A stretch of DNA of 64,000 nucleotides from Harmothoe impar (Eukaryota > Annelida > Polychaeta > Phyllodocida > Polynoidae). The notes beneath the pieces are model-generated. The model had not been told where the DNA came from and searched no databases. It saw nothing but the letters and a program-made list of their open reading frames with translations. Numbering within the stretch: the first letter of the stretch is position 1; every line of letters starts with the position of its first letter. Below, one piece after another: positions 35,871 to 50,737 of this stretch. A program made the translations under genes and the position numbers. Location: positions 36,412,186 to 36,476,185 of the forward strand of contig OX381709.1 in the NCBI GenBank assembly GCA_947462335.1, given 5' to 3'.

Positions 35871-38523
35871 AGGAGGACAATGAGGATATAACCCGGCCCA
35901 GCGATAGGGGAACTGGTGGATCATGTTAAGATCATATCTTAATTGAGTAGCAAATCACAGTGGAGTTTTAAATTGCATGATTTATGATCACTATTCCGTC
36001 TTTGCATGTAGGAAAAGGGAAACGAACAGTCACTCTCCTGTTTACCTTTTACCGGACCTTTTAACAGACGTAGACTGGTCGGATTTTAATAATACCACTG
36101 ACCCTAATGTGCGGTGGTTGTTCATTTATGATTCAATTATTAAGTGTCTACATGTATGTACATGTATGCTGCTCGGTCATCTAACTGTTACTCTCAAAAA
36201 GGTCACTGACCCATGGGCGACTTCTGAAGCTATTGCGTTATGACATCATTAGTGTGTATTAGTGAGTAATCGTACCTGTCACAAAAAAAACCAGTGCACC
36301 TCAAACCAAGTAAATCACTATTAAGTAGAAACTGGAACTGATAACCTCTTCTTGCAGCACAACGTAACAAGGTCGATGATCTGATATATGTTGACGGCTT
36401 CAGAAACCTTACAAAGTAATTGCATTTTCAGGAATTATTCCTAAGCCGCAGGTGCGACGACCATAAAGGTGTAGTAAAGCAGGTGTATAGAATGAGCAAC
36501 TTGGAAGTTACTGCATGATGTGCACTATAAGGGTAGAGATAGCCCAGGGGTGATTTGTCTCTGTCATGTTCTAGCGCACAGCGAATCTTTAAGTTTGAGT
36601 AAAGGCAATGATTGCCCCTTTTTGTGACTAGTTTCATGTACAGGTAGCAGAACGGTGTCAGAATTTGAAACTAAAAGAAGTTCCGGACACCATATTCCTG
36701 CATGCTCGTATAGGGCACAAACTCACTGCTATTCAATTTTCCATTTCATCGTATTTTACGTGTGTTATTTATACCTTTATGTGTGAATATACCTTATGGC
36801 TATGCTAAATACATTACATTTTATAATGCTGCAACATTGGAAAGGGACGTCAATTTAGAAAAGATACATTATAAGGTCCCAGTGTCCATGAGAATATAGA
36901 CCAAAATACTTCAGGATTAACACCCTTAGATTGATGGCCCATGGGTTTATGCTCACTTGGAAGAAGAGGCTTAGAACTGAGCATCGTCCATTGGACAATG
37001 GCATGGAATTGAGGATCCCTTTTTTATAGGGGTACATGATCCCATATGCTTTGGTTTAGGTAACATTGGTGCATGGGGCCCGGGCCGCAAGGACACTCTT
37101 TCAGGGAGCCTAGATACCAGAAGGCCTAAATCTGGTGCTACAGGGAAAATTCACTTCTAGCAGAGTTTGATTACTCCAGCAGCAAAGAGTGTGTGGTAAG
37201 TGACTAGTGCTGGCGTGGTATATGGAGTGGCGGTCTCCAGGTACCTGAGCTGAATACAGAAGCCGTACCTGTGTAAGGTACAGGTAAAAACATACTGTAG
37301 AGAAAAGCAACAGGAACAATAAGAGCAGAGTATCGGGTGGACAAGGCCACCAATGACTTAGATTACGACTACAATATGGAAATGTAAATGCAACTTGCAT
37401 AGTTGTATCTATACATTTACAGCGTGTGTGTGGTATTGCCACTGATCAAAGGAAATAAAATAGAAATACTCGAGGTTAAATTCGAATTCTTACTTACATA
37501 TTTAAGAAGTGAATGGTAGAATTCGAAGTTTACTCACCTGCAAAGGCAAGTAAGACACACATTAGAGAACAGCTTGAAGACATTACTCATACATCTTGCC
37601 TCTATTGTTTACTTTAGAAATCGCATACCAATTCTCTAGTACTTGTGACATTTCAAGATGATTACCTGTATGTAAGATAAACCCTGTTCATAGTACTTAA
37701 ATGTGTACTTTGGATGACTTCAAGAGGCGTTGTTTGATGTCGCAATGGTGTTACTGGGTGCGGCGAGGCAGGGTCCAATCATGCAACCATCAAACATGTT
37801 TGTTTTCAGGATGATCGAGAGCAGAAGTAATGGTTAGCTCATTACACATATTACGTTACGACATGTATGGAAATCAAAACACATGCATTGATAGCCTTTG
37901 TCACATTTTCTACTGATAACAGTTTGCTCTTACTTATATAATTCTGGATACCTAATACCAGTGGAAAATAATAGAGAATTTCAAAGTGCGATTTATAATG
38001 GAGAAGGGAGCACAATACTGAAGTGATATTGGGGAGTTCAGACAGGAGTGGACTTATGTGAGGAGGGGGGTATCGTATGATGAAGGTGAGTGGTGAGGGT
38101 TATGGCAAGGTCTGCCAGTCTAGTTCTGTCCCTGGGCGGTAGGCGGCCTACTGATCAAAGGGTCAGCAATGGGAACTGACCACCAGTAGTCCCGGGGGTG
38201 GTGGGTGAGTGGGTACGGTGGAAGTTTACCGCTTATTCTCCACACTCCACTGCTGCTCACTATTGCATAAACTGTACAGACGCTATGGTGTAAGGAATTC
38301 CTAAATAAAGTGACGTTATTCCTTGTTGTATGTAAACCTCACTGGGAGCGTTACCAAGAAGAAATTGGCAGCAGTGCTTCCAAGTGCTTCCAGGATTCTA
38401 CCATACTGTTGATGAGGTCTATGTAGGACTACGGTTTGGCGTTATGCAGGTGGGTGGAGGGGGATCTCGGTGGATTGATCTCCTTGCTTGTCCCCCATCT
38501 TATGTAGCCCAAGATAGATGAAC

Positions 38524-38524
<1 letters not shown>
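35871..38524. other. Non-coding stretch
   Basis: No exon or structured repeat was recognised. Open frames are short and of ordinary composition. Confidence 0.45.

Positions 38525-38609
<85 letters not shown>
38525..38609. repeat. (TA)n microsatellite
   Basis: An almost pure TA dinucleotide tract of about 85 bp, with one CA interruption near the start. Confidence 0.97.
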
Positions 38610-39803
<1,194 letters not shown>

Positions 39804-40432
39804 CCTACAGATGAGAACCTGAGAACAGAGTTTGACGTTGTCTGACAACTGTAGAAGGTGAGGAGGCAACATGTTGTTATTGTAAAAGCCACACCAACGC
39901 AGAACTATCGCAATTATGACGTCATCAGTTCTATAAAATAACGGTTGTGAAAACAACTATAATGATATTCTGGGATAGTGTTGTTGCAATTTAAGAGGTG
40001 ACCGTTCCAATGAATGAATGATGGTATCATTTTTCTTAGCATACAGAGAGCCCTGTCCTGTTGCTGAGTGTGATCTTGGTAGTGTACACATACTGTCATA
40101 CTATCTGAGTGCTGGGCTAACATCATAACCATCTGTCAGTTACCATGGAGTGACATGTTGGTAAGTGATCTCCAGGTTGTCTGACAGCTCTACATGTGGA
40201 TACAGACCGGCAGGCAGGCCACAACACATGAACTAGCTTCTTCAAGAACATAGTTAGAAAATCTGAAGAAGTTAACAAAGCTGTGTGTATGTCTATATTT
40301 TGTGTGTATTTAAATCTTACAGCAAACGTTTACAAAGTGAACTGCTTAAACCGAAAACAAGAGTAAAATGTTTACTGTTACCTGATACTGCTCCCTCTTC
40401 TCTATATCAAGCCATGGGCACTGTGCCATTAG

Positions 40433-40435
<3 letters not shown>

Positions 40436-40510
<75 letters not shown>

Positions 40511-40511
40511 A
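40436..40511. repeat. (TA)n microsatellite
   Basis: About 75 bp of TA with one TG step near the right end. It is the third long TA tract within 2 kb. Confidence 0.97.
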
Positions 40512-43500
40512 ATCGTCTTAGCTACAGTATCTAAGTAGATTTAGCACGTAATTAGTCTAGCAATCTCTATCCATGTTCTCAATATCCTATTCAGCGCGTC
40601 ACTCGCCATCAGACACCCAGCACCATGAGAGCAGCTCTGAGCTACTCGCGGATCAGACGTAATGAAGATCATCACCAGAAGATTGGCAGAAAAAGACATC
40701 TCCTGACATGCTGTCAAGGATCCACAGCTATTCTGAATCTCGGTATTTGGCTGACTTCCGCTACTCATGTTGTGACACCAGAGACGAACGATGGCAGAGG
40801 AGAAGAATAAATACCAAAATGAAAGGCTGAGTGCTCGGCTAAAGTTACTAAATGAGCTCAATATCAGTGCAGAATACTAAATTCAAGTACTGACAGAAAC
40901 CATCTAGTTGTCCCTTTGTGATCAGAATAGATCTGCTATTTAAAGACCCAGTAACCGATGGCAGTAGAATAAATATAGGTATCATTACAAGGATTAGTAT
41001 GGGCTTGGATATGGTTGAGTCGATAGCAATGTCTGATGTCTTGATATCAATGATATTTGGACTAAAACATGCCTGATATCGGTGGTAACGTACGTGGATT
41101 CTCTGTCTATTACATGTTTAGATAATTTTCATGTAACTTTATTCACCATGTATGATTGAAAACCTGTGTTTGGCATAAGTGGCATGTTCAGCTGAGGATA
41201 TATTATAATGAAGACAGCTATTATCAGTGTTTATTTATCGGGAAGCTGTTTGCAGTGTTTCACAAACAAAGGTACTGTAGATGCACTAGAGACACTAAGA
41301 AGCCTTAGCGTTGACGGTTGCTATGGATAATCAATAGGAGCACAACGAGGTCATGTGCACCTAACACCTACCTTCACAGCTTATAGTTAACTTTTGTCTT
41401 ATCTGGCGTAACGCGACCTTTGACTGTGCAGCATCGTGGGTAGTAAAACTCGATAAGAAACAACTAAAACACTGCTGTCGGCTCCACAGTAGAATATTTT
41501 AAGAGAAGATCACATAGGTCAGCAGCGGTTTTATAAGCACTGACAGCTGCGTCACCACAGCTACAACGAGAGGATGATTGGATGCAGGGGCATGTAAAGC
41601 ATCCTTTCTCCTTGGCTGCACACCTTATATAAAAACTATTTCTTTGTAAGGGACATTCAAGAAAGTGAGATGTCCTTCCCGTCTGGCTGTTCACACCTGT
41701 TTCTGAACTGTATATCACGATAACACAACATGGCGAAGGAGGGCGAAGTAGCACGGGGGAAACATACATACAGCTAGAGAGAGAAAATGAGAGAGAAGCA
41801 GAAGGGAGAAAGACAGAGAGAGGGAGCAGGGATTAGAGGTAGAAAGACGAGCTGGTTTCCTGTATTGCGAGGCTTGCGTGCCCACTGGTGCCAGTGGAAG
41901 GGTCTCTTGATGTAAGGACGGTGATCGGAGAACAATGCCACAACCACATGCTATTGTGGGTTGACTGAGCAGAGGCATTTGGGCCTGTCAGAACGGGGAT
42001 AAAAGCCGCATTGAGGCAGTTTCTGCAGGTCAAAGGTTCAGTAGGAAGGCGGTTATGGTCTATTGTCTATAGTCGGCCAAAAGGCTTAGACTTCACAAGT
42101 TTAAATTGCGTTAATAACTCGCGGAAGAGAGACGTATGGAGAGAGAGGGGGAGGAGGGACTGGGGGGGGGGGGCACTTAATACAGTGTGGAGAAGGGATA
42201 CAGGAGGATTGAGGGAGGTAGCAGGCTCTCCATCCAATAGTCTAGTGTAGGGTCATCGAGCCACCCATAGGTTAGAGAACAAAGACGATTCAGAGGATAT
42301 GGTTGAAGGAGAAAAACTGGACAACATATGGTGAGACATCATCAAAATACAAAACGGCCATGGCTATCGGTGCAAAACAGTTGAGCGCGAGAGAACTGCT
42401 GAGACTAAATCGGCGTGATTGAAGGCAATGTGAGGTTAAATGAGGTGAGAGAATAGGAAGAATAGGGAGAAGTGGTCCCAGGCGGTGCGGATCTCTGTCT
42501 GCTTCCAATACACTACCCAGCAATAAGGCACAGCTTCTAGACAATCAGGCTGACTGCTGCAGACCGCAGTCCCTTGGGGGAGGAGGGTGGAGGGGGAAGG
42601 CCGGGGTGTCCGTGTAAAGAATGTTGTCCATAGTGAAAGAGACTTGGATATAATGGTAGGGTTTCGAATGTTATTAACCATTTAAAACCGTCAACTTTTG
42701 TTAGTTCTGACCTTTAGATCCACATATAGGACAGTATGCTTTCTCGACGACAGCATTGTGATTCTCACATATTTTAAGATATATTCAGTCTCTCTCAATC
42801 TTCCCCTGTTCTGTTTTTACCCCAACCATTATAGCTAATGGGGTAATGTTAGGAACTACTCCAATATATATATATATATGGGTTGACAATGGGGCTCTTA
42901 TGGGAGTTCTGAAAACAGCTTTAGCAACCAGCATATACACCACTTTATTTGTAACATTTTTTTTGTAACAATTCGGTTTTATTTGACCATATTTCATAAA
43001 TCACAGTTACACTTAGTCCTTCGATGCACGATTGGGTTTCCTCCAAATAACAGATAATACAGATTAACAATTTTATAACGAGAGATTTATCGTCTCGTCA
43101 CATACTAGAAGAATATTTCCATGCATAATACATGATTTTCTTATTATATATATATTTGTGGACAGTCGAGGGAAAAGGGTCCTCCAAAGGTTAAACTCAA
43201 TGATAAAATTGAGATCATCAGCTTTCCAGTGATATATTTCATTAGCAGGTACCACTTCTAGTTTTTGAGAACTGGCTCCTTGAATATGTGTGGGCACTGT
43301 CCAATCTCAAATGCCAATAAGCTCTATCTTACTTTGTTTTAGAGATATCTCTATCTAATTAGCATAATTATGAAAATTCCCAAATATCCAAACTTTTTCA
43401 AACATTTGGTCACAGCTTTTGATTTTAAAATGGGATTTATATTCCGTTTTCAGCATAGAAATCTTTGTGGGGCCTGTAATCATTAATTTATTGAAAAACT

Positions 43501-44050
43501 CAATTTAGAATGAAAATTATGTTTCCATGGCAACCAATAAGTGCAAAAACATCAATTTAGGCCCAAAAACGTTCTTTTTACATTCCAAATATGGAAGGTT
43601 TTCACTAAAGTTGGAATTTTCTAAAGTAGCTTATTGTATTCTCCATCAAAAAGTAGTATAGAACAATTTTTATGATAATTATTTTGAACATTGTTGGCTA
43701 TATATAGCCCGCTGGTGGCCAAAGTTGGTACTAAAAATCCCCCGCGGAGGTCCCTTTTCCCTTGTTGATCCACATTTTCTTTAATATTATACTGGGTCAT
43801 CAAACCAGGAGGTATCTTCAGCGAAGCTGATGTTATGATACCCCCTTATTAGTTTTTTTAAATCTCGGAAAATCAATCAAAACTGATTGGACAAACTCGT
43901 TATTTGAGACTATACATTTATATAAACCAATCGATTTAACACTACAGTGTCGCTACTGTTATTAGTTTATCAATGCTGTATTACAAAGATACCGTAAAAC
44001 TATATTCAATATTTATATATAAAGACTCCAATTATGTGTATCACAGATTC
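40512..44050. other. Non-coding stretch
   Basis: No exon is supported. A purine-rich GAGAGA tract lies around 41770-41830 and a G run near 42163. A short TA tract is at 42865-42880. AT-rich sequence around 43310-43800 may be the 3' untranslated tail of the minus-strand LINE that follows, but I could not define its end. Confidence 0.4.
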
Positions 44051-44610
44051 TTGAAATCAGGCCTGTGCGACCTTTACAACCACCACTCTCCATGGAAATT
44101 AAACTTGTTTTTTGGGATCGTATCAGCGAGCAATTTCTTCATTTCTTCTTTTAAGAGGCTTATTGACTCTAACATTTTATATTTATCGTGTAAGGAATTC
44201 CAACATCTGGCAACAAACACATGTAAAGATTTATCGTATGGAGCTGATTTTATCATTAAATACTTCAAAATTGAAAAATTTGAAGCTCTAGTGGGCCTTG
44301 GGGTAACCTTACAGTACTCAGGTAATTTTGACCTTTTAAAGCCAACCAGCCTGGCATGGTACACTCTTCTATCAGACAGCATGGGGAGACACGCTTCCTG
44401 ATGAACAAAATCAGTCGAGCTTAGTACCGGTAATTTCAAACAGTGTTTAAGACATCTATTTTGAACGCGATGTAAAGAGGCTAACATATCCAAGCTGGCA
44501 CCATTGTATGCAATGTCAGAGTATTCTATAGTACCTGCCACACTTAGAGGCAAACTTGTAAAGTAGCGTACTCTCAGTAAGGCAGGCAGATATCATCCTA
44601 GAATTGTACC
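44050..44610 (-). pseudogene. C-terminal fragment of a LINE reverse transcriptase (minus strand)
   Basis: The minus frame contains YFTSLPLSVAGTIEYSDIAY, then LHRVQNRCLKHCLKLP, SDRRVYHARLVGFKR and FVARCWNSLHDKYKML, and ends at a stop near 44074. This order is typical of the region after the palm domain in CR1/L2/Jockey-like LINE proteins: Y..I.Y, LQ..QNR..R, RR, RLWNSL. There is no catalytic motif, and a stop lies just upstream near 44605, so it is a truncated copy. It is a different lineage from the plus-strand LINE 0.4 kb away, judging from the poor match of equivalent segments. The insertion probably brought a 3' tail extending below 44050. Confidence 0.7.
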
Positions 44611-44999
44611 TGATTATACACTTATGAATACATCATCTGAGTTCTCAATAATCGATATCACAACAATCTAGCATCCATCCAACTTCCCCTTCGGTACACC
44701 ACATGCAATGCCGTCTATTATCCTATATACGAACATGCAAACAAGCACTATCCATCCCATTTTCCTGGGTAGCTTTTTAAAACTGTTGGCGTGTGAGGAG
44801 GGAAATTGGTCCATTGTAGAATCGAAAACCCAATCGTAGCCGTGATCATGCAGGTGCGTGTGTGGAGGGTAATAGCTGGCTAGCATTGTGGTACAAGGAC
44901 CTGTATATCATGTTACAGTGTATAGAGATATCTCCTGGTTTGATATGAATGCAGTAAATTGAGTGGCACTGTCATAGGGGTATTATTAGTCTAGTTGTC

Positions 45000-46620
45000 A
45001 CTGCTATCAGATTAGTGGACGACGACGGCTTCGACATCCCTGCTAGACTTACCGCAGACTACATCAACGAGTACTATAGTACCGTAGGAAGTAAACTGGC
45101 ATTTGCCTTCGAGCACAACCAACCGTATGTTAACCCAGACCCAGACGGTGCTGCAGCTATGCACTTCTCACTACAACCAATAGAAATCGAAGCTGCATTA
45201 AAATTGTCAATGAAAATTGACATCAACAAGAGCTCTGGGATAAATGACATTAGAACCAGCACAATGAAAGACTATCTATTAGCCAAACCTGCGCTGACCA
45301 AGAAAATGATCAATACCAGCATAGCAGCCAAGCAGGTCCCTACGCCATGGAAGACCGGTACCGTCATACCACTACCAAAAGCAGGCAGCCTGGTCAAAGT
45401 CACCAACTGGCGACCAATTTGCCTTCTGAATTGTGTCTCCAAAATTTCTGAAAGGACGGTACATAAGCAACTAATGGACTATCTGTTAGATAACGACATA
45501 ATCGCAAAGGAACAGTCAGGATTCATCCCGGGAAAGTCTACAGGTGACTCAATCTTCGGTCTAGTGAACCATCTCTATTCTGCTGCAAACAAGGGGGAGC
45601 GGTCGGCCGTGGTCTTCCTCGACCTGAGGAAGGCTTTGGACATGGTCGACCACTGCTGCAGAAGCTAGGCCACTATGGAGTTGTCGGCGCGTCATGTGCC
45701 TGGTTTAAAGCTTACCTGGACTCTAGACTACAACAAACTAGAGCTAACGACACAACGTCATCACTTCGAGCGGTCACAATGGGCTTCCCGCAGGGCTCCG
45801 TCCTCGGGCCGCTCTTGTTCATCGTATACATCAACGACGTGATCAAGGTCATTCAACACAGTGCAGCATTCCTATACACAGACGACTTAGCAGTGGTCAT
45901 CTCAGGCAAGAACCTGGGGCGCGTCAATCGGCTGCTCCAACTGGATCTTGACTCAATCAGTCAGTGGTGCTCTCAAAACAAGTTGAGAGTGAACAATGAC
46001 AAGACCCAGGTCCTGTGGATCTACTCACAAAGATCTATCCCCGACCTACTCGACTGCAACCTATCGCTACAGGGCAGAACCTTGAGTGTGGTTAAGGAAT
46101 TTAACTACCTTGGTCTGACCGATTCATAAACATGGCGAGTCAGCTCAAGAAACAGATCAGACTAGTACGTATGAGGCTGCCCCAGCTATGAAGAGTATGA
46201 AGCAAGACTGACCAGCCCACAGCAGTACAGGTATACAAGCATATGGTGCGACCAATATCTGACTACTGTGCCTTCATGGCCGACAGTGGCCCTGTTTGGG
46301 CATTACACAAACTGCAGACTTTGCAAAATGACTGTCTCAGAGCGTGTGAGAGAGTGAGATCCGCTCCCGACATACACATCCATGACCTTCATCAGCGCCA
46401 CAGGGTGTCCTATCTGGAATCAACACGCCGAAGACAGCTGCTATCCCACATGTACACCATTTCAAAAGTACCTGAGATGGTGGTGGTCCCAACCAGGCTA
46501 CTACGCAGCAACACCAAGATACGACTAAGGATACCAAGGCTAAAGAAAGCCATCTTCGCCAGAAGCCCTCTGTACAGAGGGGACATCTTCTGGAATGCCC
46601 TGGATAACCTAAACTAGTGT
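45000..46620 (+). pseudogene. Decayed non-LTR retrotransposon reverse transcriptase
   Basis: Three plus-strand frames in series make one broken reverse transcriptase. Frame 1 (45015-45668) has LTADYINEYYSTVGSKLA, DINKSSGIND, WKTGTVIPLPKAGS and NWRPICLLNCVSKI, then the motif A region VVFLDLRKALDMVDH. A frame change near 45655 leads into LQKLGHYG and then frame 2 (45779-46129) with GFPQGSVLGPLLFIVYINDV (motif B) and FLYTDDLAVV (motif C, YTDD where YADD is usual), ending YLGL. A second frame change near 46125 leads to frame 3 (46243-46617), the C-terminal tail. The apurinic endonuclease and any ORF1 are absent, so the copy is 5'-truncated. The motifs fit the CR1/L2/Jockey group; the clade is not settled. 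It cannot be active. Confidence 0.88.
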
Positions 46621-47259
46621 GACATTTGATTGTATATATTTGGTTCTAGGAGGAACCGAGGTTTGTTTTTAGTTTTGAGTAGCTGATGGATTTCCCAAGA
46701 GATGAAGACCCAAATGTACTATTTATAACAGTTAAATTCTCTATCAGAAATCACCCTAAACCTATTTTTCAATAATTTGCCATTCTGCTGTCCCCCGGGT
46801 GCCAAAACTAAAGCTGAAAATCACCTCTCCTCCCCCCGGCAGGCTGATTCTCTCAGGACGGGTCCCTTTTGTACCGAGGACAGGGTATTTTAGACTGTCT
46901 ATATTAATATGCCCTGTAATGTAGATTGGTTATTTGCTACAATCAAGGACAAAATCGACTTGCTAAGTTAGTGTGAGAAACTGCATTGTAGCATTCAGTG
47001 CTAATTGCTATCAGTTTGGGGAATCTCAAACAGTTTTCAAAGTTTAAACCTGAAGCGCAGAAGATATGACGACCATTGAGAGAAAGTAACTTAAGGTGGT
47101 TTCATTGACTGGCCTCCAGTATAAGTAGTAAGTAGTAGTTGGAAATCAACCTACATAACGGGTAACGCATACAACGTTGTAGAGGTAACTGTGACGATCG
47201 GTCGTGCAGAAGTCGATCGTCCCTTCAGTGCACATTTTAGTACATATACCCTCACAACC

Positions 47260-47595
47260 CAGGGGTGTCGGAAGCAACTTGACTTTGGGGGGGCCATGGC
47301 CAAACAAAATGAAGTTCAGAAGGGTGCACGATTCTGCGCATTAAAAGCGACACATTAAAAAATGTATTGGGGGTCTGGGGGCATGGCCCCCAAGGAAAAA
47401 TTTGGGAAATTTTGACAAGCTTTGGTGCATTTTAAGGTCGATTTTGGGGGTATTTCTTTATATAATTATAGAGTAATGAATATAATTCATTAACATTTCT
47501 AAAGTTTTGGGGGGGCCAAAACATACTTTGGCTCCCCCATGTCTAGGATTGGGGGGGCCATGGCCCCCCTGGCCCCCCCTGTTCCGACACCCCTG
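47260..47595. mobile_element. MITE with CAGGGGTGTCGGAA ends, hAT-like
   Basis: Inverted ends CAGGGGTGTCGGAA (left, 47260) and TTCCGACACCCCTG (right, ending 47595) are perfect. The interior has GGGGGGGCCATGGCC-type palindromic modules at both sides (47287 and 47551) and an AT-rich centre. CAGGGGTG ends are typical of hAT transposons. The expected 8-bp target duplication is not convincing: TCACAACC against CTTGAACC share only four positions. No transposase is present. Confidence 0.75.
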
Positions 47596-50500
47596 CTTGA
47601 ACCCCTTTGACATGTACCCAGGTTCGGTCCGTATGGGCCCTGTGGACCTGCTATATCATCTTTGACATGTTGTAGCTAAAAATCTCTTACATTTAACTTT
47701 TACAAATCACCACATACGCAAAAAGTAAGTAGCATGGTGTTGTGAATGTAATAGTATACAGCGAGCGGCACCTGACCATGGGACAATGTGAGTAGTGCAT
47801 GGAAATGAACCTAAATAGCTGGAGGGGGGCTACGCAGGCCTGTGCATGGTCATGTGTAATAATGTCAGGAATGCGCTTCCTATTCCATGACACGGGTAAA
47901 TAGAACAACACAAGTTAGAACAATATGGGCGAGACTCCTTTGATTTGCAGTGGTATTTGAGTTAAAGGTAGGTGGAAACATCAGTGAGCAAACTCTCAAG
48001 TCTTCTCAAAGCCATTGCTAGAGAGCAGTAATTGTTATGTAGACAGACTGGCTTCAATGGATGGGGTTACCATTGCACATGTAGCTCATGCTGTGGCTGT
48101 TGCATATTTGCCAGGGCCATGTGCTGCTATCACTGATTGGTATTAGATGTACATTGCAATTGTAAGACCATTACTAACTAATTACTAATAGATTAATACT
48201 AATTTCAGGTAATCCAAGGTAAGGCTAACCTTTTAACATTAAGCGTTAACGCTAAGATAGGATAGAAACTTTGGGCAAATGTTTTTCGCTAATAGTTGTA
48301 CAAAAGTCAGTAAAACCTACCAACATGTGAGATTCATTATTTCAGTGTACTCAATATAAATGCAATATCGAATAATGGAAAGATTAGTGAGACTGAGCAG
48401 TGTGTCAAAATGAGAATGAACTTCCTACGCTTTCCATTGAACATCATTTGAGGGGGCTTTGTTGCCTGCCTCTACAACACGGGGTTTACATATGGATCAG
48501 CACGGGGCTAGATGTGTGGGGTTTACATATGGATCAGCATGGGTCGGGGTGTGTGTCCAGTGACCACAGACACCACTCCTGTTCAGGACACGGGTCCCCT
48601 TCCCTACTCCACTTTCATCTTCTACCCTTCTCTAGCTCTGAGGCACACAGGGATCCCTCCCAATCCCTGCCGCCTCCCTCACTGGTTCGGGAACCGCGAG
48701 CAAACAGACATACAGGGCCAACCCCCATCCCCCTCCAGCTTCCCTTATCCTGGTAACAGAAAGAGACTGTCCTAATCCGGATCAGTCTGTGTCAATTGAT
48801 GTGGCGTCGTTCTGTTTCTATGGTTTGTGTGAGCAGACAGATACTTGGACAGAAACACAGAGAGACAAAGAGAGATTTGGGAAGAAAGAAAGATATTGAA
48901 TATATATAATTATACTATATTGAGCTTAGATTCCTCGTTTCAATGATATAAAGAGGCCAGATCGAAGAGAACAGAATCGAAAATCTAACATGGTATGGGA
49001 AGGGAATATAGAAAGGTACATATTACAGAAGTGAGTCCATGTTTTGTGCACAATTTGCCCTGGGCAGGACGGAAGACATGGTCATTCAGAGCAGTGGAAA
49101 TTACATGTATGACCTCGTAGTGAACCCCTATCATCTAAGAGCCTGGCCTTTGTCCTACCCCCCTCCCACAACCACTACCTCTACCTCTACCCCTTACGCT
49201 GCCTACCTACGTCCCTGCCAGACGCAGTCCGATAGTAATGGTTCAATTCCTCCATATCCCCTTGAGGTATCCCACTTTGGCCTGTCCAAATGCAATCTCT
49301 TAAAGGGGCAATGGAGGAGGGAGGGGGTATTTTGGCCGAGCGGCCATCAATTTGTTGTTGGTTTTGCTCAGAGGGGGTGCGCGCAGGAGGGCGGGACGCG
49401 ATGTCTGTAGACGTCATGTCCGGTAAGAAGGCGCATGCACCATGAAATTGGCCGGATTAGGTGACGGCCTGCTTGACACTACATGGTGGGCGTAAGGTAG
49501 GCTTCTACATGGAACAGGCAATACAGGGGTAAGCACAAGGGTAATGGCGGGGGAGCCAGTCAAAATCATAGCAGTGGATTTGGGGCATGGAAGTCTCGTG
49601 GATTCATTTAGAACAAGCAGAAAACTCCCAGTTCAAGATGCTCATACTATAATTCCACTGGATAAGATACAGCCATCCTCTTGCACAGAAGGTAAAAACC
49701 TCACCTTTCTCCTGAGCGGCAACCAATTTGTTGGTTTGCTTGCAGAAGGTGCATCATATGCTCTGTCTGAAGGTCTCCTCACTTTATCATAGTACAGACC
49801 TATTTGTCCTACTTTCTCCAAAGAGGCGTAGAATGCGTGCACAGCAGCCGACGCTAGTCTCTGAGGTTGAAGCCCAAGGGCACCAAGAGACTTTTTCCAT
49901 ACAGACTCATCAAAAAACGTACATCTAACAATATCAGAGAACCCCACTGCCTAGCGAGACGCCCCGGAACTAACCCCAGGCTGGGTCGTGGTGCCCACCC
50001 AGCGGGCAAGGAACAAATTACTGAACACGGCTTCAGGGGGAGACAAAAGTTGGCCCCGCTTTTGTGTTATTTGAACTGTAGCGTCTGTCCCTAGGGTAGA
50101 GTAGAGGTTCCTCATAGGTTAATGGATATATGGAGATGGGGAGGCTGGTATGGATGGAAGGAAGTCGGTTGGCATAAATGAAATGATAGTATAGATCCAT
50201 GTGGTAAATAATTTTGGGTACAGGGAGAAAGTGAAAATAAAAGCTTGGTCGTTTGTTAATTACACTGGATACTAGATAGTATGAGGTAGAACTATTTACT
50301 TCAGGAATAGGTACCTATAGCGGGGGTCGAATTCTCATCAATAGATCCTTGGTATTGTTGCAATAAATTGTAATTTTCAGATCTATCTCGCGGAGTAAAC
50401 AGTTGAACATTATCCGTTACTGGCTTCCGGGATGGCAGAGGTGAGTAAGTGGATGGCTGGATGTCAGTGTTTTAAGATAGTTGAAAGAGGTTGCACAGGG

Positions 50501-50737
50501 ACTGGACGATATGTAGAGGGTGAGCAAAGGGTTGCTGATGGAATAGAACTGACATCACTATCAGCCATGGGTTTCAACTGAGATAGGCATTTTAATCCAA
50601 ACTAAATCCCCCCACCGTACCATGGTAGGTATGACTGAAGTCGATCTCAATTACCAGTAAAGCTGGATAAATTATCAACGGTGTTGCCATATTCTGCTAA
50701 ATTTAACGGAATAGATGGTTTCTTTTGAACACGACAG
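47596..50737. other. Non-coding stretch
   Basis: Open frames of up to 123 codons occur, but none has recognisable domains or splice context. Two similar segments, GCGGCCATCAATTTGTTG (49340) and GCGGCAACCAATTTGTTG (49716), may mark a small old duplication. Confidence 0.4.

Noticed and set aside
35163..35929. Several frames of 65-113 codons rich in MDG and RPSNPSS
   Set aside because: They are by-products of the GTCCATCCGTCC palindromic repeat and occur on both strands.
40791..40880. Possible terminal exon encoding a 29-residue helix ending KLLNELNISAEY
   Set aside because: It is too short, the acceptor before it lacks a pyrimidine tract, and no partner exon is seen.
41464..41769. Cys-rich 101-codon minus frame
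   Set aside because: The cysteine spacing does not match a family I know, and the sequence lacks exon boundaries.
49544..49947. Overlapping 82- and 101-codon frames on opposite strands
   Set aside because: No recognisable domain, no splice sites and no way to choose a strand.
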